This document shows, in pieces, positions 1-5,693 of a DNA stretch of 5,693 nt (positions within the stretch are counted from its first letter, which is position 1; the number at the start of each line of letters is the position of its first letter). The stretch comes from Bacteroidaceae bacterium (GTDB lineage Bacteria; Bacteroidota; Bacteroidia; Bacteroidales; CHK158-818): positions 1 through 5,693 of the forward strand of contig JAFUKV010000277.1 of the NCBI GenBank assembly GCA_017467745.1, given 5' to 3'. The notes under the pieces were generated by a model. The model made no database searches. It was not told the origin of the DNA and saw nothing but the letters and a program-made list of their open reading frames with translations. A program made the translations under genes and the position numbers.

Positions 1-705
1 CATAGTAACCTCTATGGTACGAGTAGTAATATGATCGACAAACGCCCTGTCGTGCGAAATAACCACAACCGCTTTGGCACTGTTAACAAGAAAATCTTCT
101 AACCACTGTATCGACTCTATGTCTAAATGATTGGTAGGCTCGTCTAACAACAATACATCCGGGTTTTGCAAAAGTATCTTCGCCAATTCTATGCGCATGC
201 GCCATCCGCCGCTAAAATCACTTGTTGACCGTGAAAAATCACTACGCTTAAAACCTAAACCTAACAATGTTTTCTCAACCATCTCCTCGTAATTAACTGC
301 CTCAATCGAGTAGAATTTCTCACTCAAAACAGAAACCTGCTCTATCAGCTGGTAATACTCTTCCGACTCGTAATCGGTTCGGGTAGAAAGCTCATTGTTA
401 ATACGCTCTATTTCCTGCTCCATCTCGAAAAGATAGGCAAACGCCTTAGACGTCTCATCAAATACCGAAGACGTATTATCCGTTATAAGATGTTGCGGCA
501 GATAAGCTATTTTACACTCTTTGGGCGCAGAAACCCTTCCTCGTGTAGGTTGCCTCTCTCCCGCCAAAATTTTGAGAAGCGTCGACTTTCCCGCCCCGTT
601 TTTACCCATTAGAGCGATACGGTCTTTCTCGTTAATCACAAAAGATATATCTTGAAATAGCGCAGATCCGCCAAATTCAACAGTAAGTCCGTCAATAGAA
701 ACCAT
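1..705 (-). CDS. ABC-F family ATP-binding protein, N-terminal 235 residues (3' end outside window)
   Basis: The visible part is the first nucleotide-binding domain of an ABC-F protein. These are soluble twin-ATPase proteins that bind the ribosome and have no membrane domain. Translating from the ATG at 705 gives an open frame to the window edge. Visible motifs are Walker A GKNGAGKST (residues 34-42), a Q-loop glutamine at Q71 (YLPQ), the signature SGGWRMR (165-171), Walker B with catalytic glutamate VLLLDEPTNHLD (184-195) and the switch histidine in ISHDR (H218). The signature SGGWRMR together with DEPTNHLD is typical of ABC-F. Between Q-loop and signature, residues 94-145 form a charged helical insert. 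The linker (P-site tRNA interaction motif) and second ATPase domain, which would define the subfamily, lie outside. The start is supported by a promoter immediately upstream and an A/T-rich leader. It appears to be an independent transcription unit. Whether it is a housekeeping translation factor or an antibiotic-protection type cannot be decided from this half. Confidence 0.93.
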   Translation of the reverse strand, partial: MVSIDGLTVEFGGSALFQDISFVINEKDRIALMGKNGAGKSTLLKILAGERQPTRGRVSAPKECKIAYLPQHLITDNTSSVFDETSKAFAYLFEMEQEIERINNELSTRTDYESEEYYQLIEQVSVLSEKFYSIEAVNYEEMVEKTLLGLGFKRSDFSRSTSDFSGGWRMRIELAKILLQNPDVLLLDEPTNHLDIESIQWLEDFLVNSAKAVVVISHDRAFVDHITTRTIEVTM

Positions 706-724
706 ATTAAATTTTTAATAGGTG

Positions 725-755
725 CAAAGATACGATTAAAAAAGAGACCGACAAA
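725..755 (-). promoter_or_regulatory. Bacteroidota-type promoter for the ABC-F gene
   Basis: Read on the minus strand, TTTG (755-752) is followed after 19 bases by TATCTTTG (732-725). This matches both the -33 (TTTG) and -7 (TAnnTTTG) elements of the Bacteroidota housekeeping sigma factor, with the usual spacing. Transcription would begin roughly six to eight bases below 725, leaving a leader of only about 12 bases before the ATG at 705. The leader is A/T-rich with no Shine-Dalgarno sequence, as is common in this phylum. Confidence 0.8.
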
Positions 756-789
756 TAAGCTCCTTGTAAGAACTATGATTAAAAATTTA

Positions 790-1143
790 TCAGACAACAA
801 CAGAGACAACAGAGTCTGGCGTAAAACGGAAACCTGCCCAATCAATATTAGAAATGTGGTATATGCGGCATCTTTCTCCGTACGAAACCTGACATCGGCA
901 GTATTGCAGGGATTCTATCAATTCATTTATACAAATGGAACGATTAACAAAATCATCTATCACAGACACATCCAATAAGGGAGAGGTAATCAGTAGTAAA
1001 CCGTCATAATAGGTTGTATGATCCGTTTCTGAGATAAAAGGAGATACGGACAACAACTCTTTATCTGCGGAAAGAGTTACGACTGCCAAATGGGGCTTAT
1101 TATTTCCGTACTGAACAACACGGGCTAAAAAACGTATTACCAT
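790..1143 (-). CDS. Conserved-position hypothetical protein, 117 residues
   Basis: I do not recognise this protein. It is taken as real because it starts only five bases after the stop of the DUF4296 lipoprotein gene on the same strand, uses an ATG, and fills the space up to the next promoter. The product has no signal peptide or membrane segment and should be cytoplasmic. Residues 1-55 read as alternating hydrophobic strands, ending in a segment PFISETDHTTYYDGLLLI. This is loosely reminiscent of the small beta domain at the start of amidohydrolase-type proteins, but no metal-binding HxH is present and the resemblance is only an impression. The second half contains three cysteines (one at the start of an INELIESLQYC helix, two in YCRC) plus another in GERC, without a clear metal-site spacing. 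The C-terminus is the low-complexity SVVSVVV, encoded by a 9-base tandem repeat. Function unknown. Confidence 0.7.
   Translation of the reverse strand: MVIRFLARVVQYGNNKPHLAVVTLSADKELLSVSPFISETDHTTYYDGLLLITSPLLDVSVIDDFVNRSICINELIESLQYCRCQVSYGERCRIYHISNIDWAGFRFTPDSVVSVVV
797..814 (-). repeat. Perfect 9-base tandem duplication at the 3' end of the 117-residue ORF
   Basis: On the plus strand the 9-mer ACAACAGAG occurs twice back to back, at 797-805 and 806-814. On the coding strand it encodes SVV twice, just before the final valine and the TGA stop. Being a multiple of three, it leaves the frame intact and could have arisen by replication slippage. Confidence 0.75.
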
Positions 1144-1148
1144 ATACG

Positions 1149-1916
1149 TTATCGAGGCAATTTATTATGAATACGTATCAATCGGATACTATCCACAATT
1201 ATACTCTGGTCTGGCGCTAACCGATTTGTCGGGAAATAAATATCGCCAAATACATTTCGGAAAAAAACAACACTATCCGATTTCAATTCAACCTCTGTCC
1301 ATCCATTTCTCAGAATAGGCTTAGTCTGGTATAAGAAAGTACTGTCCGCATTTTCCACAGCCAACAATATTCGGGGAGACTCCTCCATATCAGGCATCAT
1401 ACGAACATGAACGCCTAATACAAATTTATCTCTAAACTGAAAATTTTCATCCGTAGTTACACTAAAAGGCAAAACATTGTAGGCCGAAATCGAAGAAAAT
1501 TCATAAGTACGATCTTTCTTCCATATATCTACCGTATCTCCACGCATTGAAAGCGTCTGCATCTCATCCGCTTCAACCGTTTTTTTTACCCGTTCATTTT
1601 CAGCCTCCAACCGTTTGATTACTTTACGATAAATATCTACGTACAATTCCAGATTTTTTCCGTACCACATCAAAGACGTATCGAATTGTTCCGGAGTTGT
1701 TTTATATTTGGCAAATACGCCTTTTTTCAGAATTTCTTTATTTTGACGTGAAATATATTCATCTACCATGACATCCGATAAACCTTCGCTCATGTGTATT
1801 TCATACAAGAGATTTTCCATTTGTTTCTCGTCCAGAATGCCATCCGGCACTCGTACACACGAAACAACAGACAAAAGAATTATACAAAAAACACTTATAT
1901 ACGACAGTCTATTCAT
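1149..1916 (-). CDS. DUF4296-domain lipoprotein, 255 residues
   Basis: The N-terminus is a lipoprotein signal peptide: MNR, then a hydrophobic stretch, then the lipobox-like VVSC, with C20 as the expected lipidated residue. Residues about 24-105 match the DUF4296 pattern: PDGILDEKQMENLLYEIHMSEG near the start and YKTTPEQFDTSLMWYGKN further on. A charged helix (about 92-115) follows. The remaining 140 residues look beta-rich and end with SIIVDSIRLIRIH, a pattern seen in last strands of jelly-roll-like folds; that fold assignment is inference. Residues after the cysteine (VRVPDG) lack the acidic cluster that marks surface-exported lipoproteins in Bacteroidetes, so a periplasm-facing location is more likely. 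Its start lies 11 bases after the lspA stop, so the two are almost certainly co-transcribed, and LspA would process it. DUF4296 proteins have no established function. The ATG at 1916 is chosen because the signal peptide begins there. Confidence 0.9.
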   Translation of the reverse strand: MNRLSYISVFCIILLSVVSCVRVPDGILDEKQMENLLYEIHMSEGLSDVMVDEYISRQNKEILKKGVFAKYKTTPEQFDTSLMWYGKNLELYVDIYRKVIKRLEAENERVKKTVEADEMQTLSMRGDTVDIWKKDRTYEFSSISAYNVLPFSVTTDENFQFRDKFVLGVHVRMMPDMEESPRILLAVENADSTFLYQTKPILRNGWTEVELKSDSVVFFRNVFGDIYFPTNRLAPDQSIIVDSIRLIRIHNKLPR

Positions 1917-1927
1917 TATGTTAGATT

Positions 1928-2524
1928 TTATTTAGAAAGGTTTTTCCGATAAAGAATCAATAAAAGCGCAACACCTACTGTAATGGCAGAATCGGCTAAA
2001 TTAAAAATCGGACGGAAAAAGACAAATTCTTCCCCTCCTACCATAGGCATCCACTCCGGCCAATAAAATGAGAAAAGAGGGAAATAGAGCATATCCACCA
2101 CCTTTCCGTGAAACCACGAAGAATACCCTCCGTTTTCCGGCATAAACGTGGCCAACTGCCCATAACTATGGTCAAATACAACTCCGTAAAAAACACTATC
2201 TATTATATTGCCTAACGCTCCTGCCAGAATCAACGAAATACATACAATAAACCCTGTACGGTAATTCTCCTTTACTATTTTATAAAGATAGTAACCAATC
2301 AATGCTACCGCTATCAGACGGAATACACTCAAAAACAACTTACTGATAATCTCGATACCAAACGCCATTCCGTTATTTTCCGTAAAATAAATATAGAACC
2401 AAGGCGTTATTTCGATGCTCTCGTGCAGTTGCATATGCGTTTTTATCCAAATTTTAGACAACTGGTCTATCAACAACATCAAAAAAATAACCGACAAGGC
2501 TATTCTACCTTTTGTAAGTTTCAT
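1928..2524 (-). CDS. lspA: Lipoprotein signal peptidase (signal peptidase II)
   Basis: LspA is an inner-membrane aspartyl protease that removes the signal peptide from prolipoproteins after Lgt has attached diacylglycerol to the lipobox cysteine. The 198-residue product has the expected four hydrophobic segments, around residues 8-27, 62-82, 91-112 and 178-192. Family motifs are DQLSK (20-24), NNGMAF (50-55), GALGNIID (102-109), KVVD (141-144) and FNLADS (174-179). D144 and D178 are the predicted catalytic pair. The spacing between them is 34 residues, compared with about 18-19 in the E. coli and Pseudomonas enzymes. There is also extra sequence between GNIID and KVVD, giving enlarged periplasmic loops; longer LspA proteins are, to my knowledge, common in Bacteroidota. 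The gene leads a tight cluster with a lipoprotein gene and a hypothetical gene. It is separated from the upstream dksA-like gene by 113 bases that contain a terminator-like hairpin. Confidence 0.97.
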   Translation of the reverse strand: MKLTKGRIALSVIFLMLLIDQLSKIWIKTHMQLHESIEITPWFYIYFTENNGMAFGIEIISKLFLSVFRLIAVALIGYYLYKIVKENYRTGFIVCISLILAGALGNIIDSVFYGVVFDHSYGQLATFMPENGGYSSWFHGKVVDMLYFPLFSFYWPEWMPMVGGEEFVFFRPIFNLADSAITVGVALLLILYRKNLSK

Positions 2525-2552
2525 CTACTTGTTAGTGTTATTTAGCTTGTGA

Positions 2553-2585
2553 CAAATTCATCCGATAAAAAACACAATTCGGCAA
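2553..2585 (-). promoter_or_regulatory. Weak candidate promoter for lspA
   Basis: Minus-strand TGAATTTG (2560-2553) differs from TAnnTTTG by one base, and a TTG lies 22 bases upstream (2585-2583) in the second arm of the terminator hairpin. Spacing is slightly long and the -7 element is imperfect. It would give a leader of about 20 bases. The alternative is read-through from the dksA-like gene. Confidence 0.25.
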
Positions 2586-2615
2586 CGCATACTGAAATCT
2601 TTGTCATTGCCGAAT
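2567..2615 (-). terminator. Intrinsic terminator after the dksA-like gene, possibly bidirectional
   Basis: A perfect 9-bp stem, ATTCGGCAA (2607-2615 on the minus strand) with TTGCCGAAT (2577-2585), encloses a 21-base loop. It is followed on the minus strand by TGTG and six T residues (2572-2567). It begins 22 bases after the stop codon of the dksA-like gene, the expected place. On the plus strand the same hairpin is followed by seven T residues (2620-2626), so it could act in both directions. The loop is longer than in most strong terminators, so termination may be partial, allowing read-through into lspA. Confidence 0.65.
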
Positions 2616-2637
2616 CGCATTTTTTTATTTACTCATT

Positions 2638-3015
2638 TTATTTCTGTCCTTTTTTAGCATCGATACTTAACGTTGCATGAGGTACGGCACGTAATCGCTC
2701 CTTAGGTATCAACTCACCCGTTTCACGACAAATACCATAGGTTTTATTTTCAATCCGAACCATGGCAGCCTGCAAATGTTGTATAAACTTCATTTGGCGT
2801 TGCGCCAATTGTCCGGCTTCTTCTTTGGAAAGAACAGACGCTCCTTCTTCCAACACTTTAAATGTAGGCGAAGTATCTGTCGTATCGTTCCCATCCGCAT
2901 TCATCAATGCGGCTTTCAATAAATCGTAATCCCGTTGCGCTTTTTGCAACTTCTCTTCTATAATGGCACGGAACTCTTCGAGTTCGGCATCTGAATATCG
3001 TGTTTTTGTTGCCAT
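2638..3015 (-). CDS. DksA/TraR-family transcriptional regulator with degenerate zinc finger
   Basis: The 125-residue product has the family layout: a long helical hairpin (about 9-90) followed by a C-terminal finger-like segment containing YGICRETGELIPKERLRAVP. Family members enter the RNA polymerase secondary channel and adjust initiation, often together with ppGpp. In E. coli DksA four cysteines bind zinc in a C-x2-C-x17-C-x2-C pattern. Here the equivalent positions, with identical spacing, are C96, T99, S117 and A120, so a classical zinc site cannot form. The flanking fold residues (YG, RL, A-x-P) are retained, which suggests a zinc-independent finger. The coiled-coil tip carries LEEGAS (55-60), where E. 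coli has the acidic DxxDxA motif; only an acidic residue and an alanine appear comparable. At 125 residues it is shorter than E. coli DksA (151). It has its own promoter and a hairpin terminator, so it can be a separate unit. The start ATG at 3015 is preceded by an A-rich stretch. Confidence 0.92.
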   Translation of the reverse strand: MATKTRYSDAELEEFRAIIEEKLQKAQRDYDLLKAALMNADGNDTTDTSPTFKVLEEGASVLSKEEAGQLAQRQMKFIQHLQAAMVRIENKTYGICRETGELIPKERLRAVPHATLSIDAKKGQK

Positions 3016-3042
3016 AGCTTAAAAGTTTTTTAGTTATTACTT

Positions 3043-3098
3043 CATTTTGCAAAATCATTTTACAATATCAAACAAACATTTTACAATTCAAAATGTTT
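3043..3098. repeat. Cluster of short direct and inverted repeats in the dksA leader
   Basis: Three kinds of repetition overlap here. CATTTTACAAT occurs exactly twice, at 3056-3066 and 3077-3087, offset by 21 bases (about two helical turns). A related CATTTTGCAA lies at 3043-3052. ATTTTGCAAAAT (3044-3055) is a perfect 12-base palindrome. AAACATTTT (3074-3082) and AAAATGTTT (3090-3098) form a perfect 9-base inverted repeat around a 7-base loop. All lie between the predicted transcription start and the ATG of the dksA-like gene. The region is very AT-rich, so some of this may be chance; a regulatory role is inference. Confidence 0.5.
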
Positions 3099-3128
3099 AT
3101 TTCAATCGAAAAAACGACTTTATTTTTT

Positions 3129-3160
3129 CAAATATATACAGACTTTACCAAAATATCAAA
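3129..3160 (-). promoter_or_regulatory. Bacteroidota-type promoter for the dksA-like gene
   Basis: Minus-strand TTTG (3160-3157) is followed after 20 bases by TATATTTG (3136-3129), matching the TTTG / TAnnTTTG elements. It lies a few bases after the ileS stop codon (3168-3166). Transcription would begin near 3122, leaving an unusually long leader of about 105 bases that contains the repeat cluster. I found no other copy of TAnnTTTG in this spacer. Confidence 0.65.
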
Positions 3161-3165
3161 TAATA

Positions 3166-5693
3166 CTATATTTTAACGATGATCGTCCGCAATTTAAAAT
3201 TATCAAAATCCAATTCTATCGCATCGTCTCCCAAAGTGTCGGATAACTGCAAATCAACACCAAGCACTTGATTCAGAATATAAGATTTATATTCTTCTAC
3301 CGCCGCATCCGTTTCTTCACTGCGAGAAAGCCGAATAGAAATCTTATCGGTAATATCGAACCCGTTAGACTTCCTGATATTTTGAATACGGTTTACCAGC
3401 TCACGGGCAATACCTTCACGGCGAAGGGGTTCGCTAACCTGAATGTCCAAAGCTACCGTTAAACGGCCTTCATTGGCAACTAACCAACCGGGAATGTCTT
3501 CCGATATGATTTCGACATCAGTAAGCGTAACAACCGCTTCTTGTCCGTTTATATCGAATGTAAACGTACCGTCCTGCTCTAACCGGATTATATCTTCTTG
3601 CTCCATAGAGGCAACCGCAGCAGCCAACTGTTTCATGATTTTTCCGTATTTCGGACCTAACTTTTTGAAATCAGGTTTCACCCGTTTTACCAAAATTCCG
3701 GCAGCATTCTCTACGAATTTAAGCTCTTTGACATTCACTTCGTTCAATATCAACGAACGAACCGCTTCGATATTTTCTTTCTGTTCTGCATCCAATACAG
3801 GTATCATCAACGTACTTAACGGTTGACGAACCTTTATATTCACTTTACGACGCAAAGCCAAAACCATAGATGTTATGTCTTGTGCTACCTGCATTCTTTC
3901 TTCCAGACGCTTATCTATCAACGTCTCGTCCGCTTCGGGGAATGTAGACAAATGTACAGATACTTCGTCCGACCCGGCTGCCGATACTAAATCGATATAA
4001 AGCCTGTCTGAATAGAACGGAGCGATAGGCGCCATCAAAGCCGCAACAGTTTTCAAACAAGTATAAAGCGTTTGATATGCCGCACGTTTATCTTGATTCA
4101 TCTCGCCTCCCCAGAAACGTTTCCGGTTCAAACGGACGTACCAGTTACTTAAATTATCATTAACAAAATCAGATATGGCACGTCCTGCACGTGTAGGCTC
4201 GAAGGTGGAATAATATTCGTTTACGTCTTTTACCAATGTATTCAGCAACGAAATAATCCACCGGTCAATTTCGGGACGTTCCGATACCGGTACTTCGGCA
4301 TCGTCTAATGAGAAATTATCGACATTGGCATACAATGCAAAGAATGAATAGGTATTATATAATGTCCCGAAGAATTTGCGGCGAATCTCTTCTATGCCGT
4401 CTACATCGAATTTCAGATTATCCCACGGCGAAGAGTTGGTTATCATATACCAACGCAACGGGTCGGAACCGTATTTCTCGATTGTGCTGAACGGATCGAC
4501 TGCATTTCCCAAACGTTTTGACATTTTATTTCCGTTTTTATCCAGCACCAGACCATTAGAAACCACCGCTTTATAAGCAACGCTATCAAATATCATGGTG
4601 GCAATGGCGTGAAGTGTAAAGAACCATCCGCGCGTTTGGTCTACATCTTCGGCAATAAAATCGGCAGGATAAATTTCCCGGCTATCTAACGCTTCTTTAT
4701 TTTCAAATGGATAATGTACCTGAGCATACGGCATCGCACCCGAATCGAACCAAACGTCAATTAAATCGGACTCACGTTTCATCGGCTTGCCCGAAACTGA
4801 TACCAAAACAATATCATCTACATAGGGACGGTGCAAATCTATCTTATCGTAATTTTCGGCGGTATATTTACCTACTTCAAATCCGTTTTCTTTATATGGA
4901 TTAGCTGTCATAAATCCGGCAGCAATAGATTTTTCTATTTCACCGTACAATTCTTCTATCGACCCTATACATATCTCTTCGCTTCCGTCTTCTGTACGCC
5001 AAATAGGCAACGGAGTACCCCAATAACGGCTACGAGACAGGTTCCAGTCTTGAAGGTTTTCGAGCCATTTTCCGAAACGTCCGGTTCCGGTTGACTGAGG
5101 TTTCCAATTGATCGTATCGTTCAATTCCATCATCCGTTCACGACATGCCGTAGTACGGATAAACCAACTATCTAACGGATAATAAAGCACCGGCTTGTCT
5201 GTGCGCCAACAATGCGGATAGCTGTGTACATGCTTTTCAATCTTAAATGCTTTATTCGATTGTTTCAACATAACACATAAATCAATATCAAGCGTCGCAT
5301 CGTTTTCTCCCAAAGAACTGTCATACGCATTCTTCACGTAACGACCGGCATATTCGCTATAAAGCTCCACATTTACGTTTTCTCGTACAAACTGTTCGTC
5401 AAGGTCTTCCAAACGATAAAAACGCCCGCTCATATCCACCATCGGACGACGATTTCCATCTTTATCTATCATCATCAACGGAGGTATTCCGCTTTGTTTC
5501 GCTACACGGTCGTCATCTGCCCCAAATGTAGGAGCAATATGCACGATTCCCGTACCGTCTTCTGTGGTAACATAGTCGCCTACAATTACTCTAAAAGCAC
5601 CTTCACCGGGATTCACCCACGCCAATAAAGGCTCATACTCCATTCCTTCCAATTCAGGACCTTTATACTCGCCTACTATTTTATAAGGAATTA
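3166..5693 (-). CDS. ileS: Isoleucyl-tRNA synthetase, C-terminal 841 residues (5' end outside window)
   Basis: This class I synthetase joins isoleucine to tRNA-Ile and edits mischarged valine. The frame is open from the window edge to the TAG at 3166-3168; the first residues read IPYKIVGEYKGPELEGMEYEPLL. Visible parts, in visible-residue numbering: the end of the CP1 editing domain with GTGIVHIAPTFGADD (46-60); the catalytic-core segments NLSRSRYWGTPLPIW, WFDSGAMPYAQ and DQTRGWFFTLHA; the KMSKR loop (389-393); the helical anticodon-binding domain containing SNWYVRLNRKRFWG; and a C-terminal extension. The tail has no CxxC pairs, unlike the E. coli-type enzyme with its C-terminal zinc site. This and the overall motif style fit the longer, eukaryote-like IleRS group usual in Bacteroidota. 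The HIGH motif and start codon are missing only because the window ends. About 300 N-terminal residues are expected outside. No hairpin terminator is visible after the stop. Confidence 0.98.
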   Translation of the reverse strand, partial: IPYKIVGEYKGPELEGMEYEPLLAWVNPGEGAFRVIVGDYVTTEDGTGIVHIAPTFGADDDRVAKQSGIPPLMMIDKDGNRRPMVDMSGRFYRLEDLDEQFVRENVNVELYSEYAGRYVKNAYDSSLGENDATLDIDLCVMLKQSNKAFKIEKHVHSYPHCWRTDKPVLYYPLDSWFIRTTACRERMMELNDTINWKPQSTGTGRFGKWLENLQDWNLSRSRYWGTPLPIWRTEDGSEEICIGSIEELYGEIEKSIAAGFMTANPYKENGFEVGKYTAENYDKIDLHRPYVDDIVLVSVSGKPMKRESDLIDVWFDSGAMPYAQVHYPFENKEALDSREIYPADFIAEDVDQTRGWFFTLHAIATMIFDSVAYKAVVSNGLVLDKNGNKMSKRLGNAVDPFSTIEKYGSDPLRWYMITNSSPWDNLKFDVDGIEEIRRKFFGTLYNTYSFFALYANVDNFSLDDAEVPVSERPEIDRWIISLLNTLVKDVNEYYSTFEPTRAGRAISDFVNDNLSNWYVRLNRKRFWGGEMNQDKRAAYQTLYTCLKTVAALMAPIAPFYSDRLYIDLVSAAGSDEVSVHLSTFPEADETLIDKRLEERMQVAQDITSMVLALRRKVNIKVRQPLSTLMIPVLDAEQKENIEAVRSLILNEVNVKELKFVENAAGILVKRVKPDFKKLGPKYGKIMKQLAAAVASMEQEDIIRLEQDGTFTFDINGQEAVVTLTDVEIISEDIPGWLVANEGRLTVALDIQVSEPLRREGIARELVNRIQNIRKSNGFDITDKISIRLSRSEETDAAVEEYKSYILNQVLGVDLQLSDTLGDDAIELDFDNFKLRTIIVKI

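Noticed and set aside
741..765. Possible terminator for the lspA cluster: AAGGAG pairing with CTCTTT before a T-run on the minus strand
   Set aside because: Only six pairs including a G-T wobble, with a 13-base loop, and it overlaps the -33 element of the ABC-F promoter. Too weak to call.
791..818. CAGAC/GTCTG inverted repeat at the end of the 117-residue gene, followed by an A/T stretch
   Set aside because: The 5-bp stem with an 18-base loop lies inside the coding sequence and is explained by the tandem repeat around it.
636..978. Short open frames on both strands spanning the ABC-F promoter region (636-845 minus, 775-978 plus)
   Set aside because: The first crosses the promoter and the ABC-F start in another frame, and the second is antisense to the 117-residue gene. 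Neither resembles a known protein.
2858..3058. Minus-strand 66-codon frame starting at 3058 and overlapping the dksA-like start
   Set aside because: It runs through the dksA-like gene in another frame and has no recognisable features. Translation of the leader ATG at 3058 cannot be excluded, but nothing supports a real product.
3268..5094. Several plus-strand open frames of 60-127 codons opposite ileS
   Set aside because: They lie antisense to a clearly conserved synthetase and have no recognisable domains or plausible upstream signals. They are expected by-products of the ileS coding sequence.
5650..5652. TTG as the start codon of ileS
   Set aside because: The frame continues upstream with good IleRS sequence to the window edge, and the catalytic N-terminus is still missing, so this is an internal leucine codon.
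1..5693. CRISPR array, tRNA or rRNA gene, insertion sequence, phage or defence genes
   Set aside because: No regularly spaced repeats, cloverleaf, transposase or integrase motifs, or island-like composition change was seen. The window is filled by housekeeping genes on one strand.

Overview
The window is a compact, entirely minus-strand housekeeping segment from a Bacteroidota genome, most likely order Bacteroidales. Three things point there: the gene order ileS, dksA/traR-like, lspA, DUF4296 lipoprotein; AT-rich spacers with no Shine-Dalgarno-like sequence before the starts; and two promoters of the TTTG-N19/20-TAnnTTTG form used by the Bacteroidota primary sigma factor. The genus cannot be fixed from the sequence alone.

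Layout, in the direction of transcription (high to low coordinates). From 5693 to 3166 is the C-terminal 841 codons of isoleucyl-tRNA synthetase; its N-terminus, with the HIGH motif, lies beyond the window. A 150-base AT-rich spacer (3165-3016) carries a good promoter and a cluster of short repeats and palindromes. It leads to a 125-residue DksA/TraR-family regulator (3015-2638) that keeps only one of the four zinc-finger cysteines. A hairpin with a U-run follows. Then comes a tight cluster: lspA (2524-1928), a DUF4296 lipoprotein (1916-1149) and an unrecognised 117-residue protein (1143-790), with gaps of 11 and 5 bases. After an 84-base spacer with a strong promoter, an ABC-F ATPase gene starts at 705 and runs off the left edge after 235 codons.

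How the genes fit together: ileS and the ABC-F protein act in translation. The DksA-like protein is expected to act on RNA polymerase in growth-rate or stringent-type control. LspA is the signal peptidase that would cleave the prolipoprotein encoded directly after it. No mobile element, CRISPR array, tRNA, rRNA or defence system is visible, and every coding frame is intact within the window. I see no strong evidence for an undescribed system. The points most worth a second look are the repeat-rich dksA leader, the cysteine-poor DksA, the DUF4296 lipoprotein with its large uncharacterised C-terminal half, and the 117-residue orphan co-transcribed with lspA.
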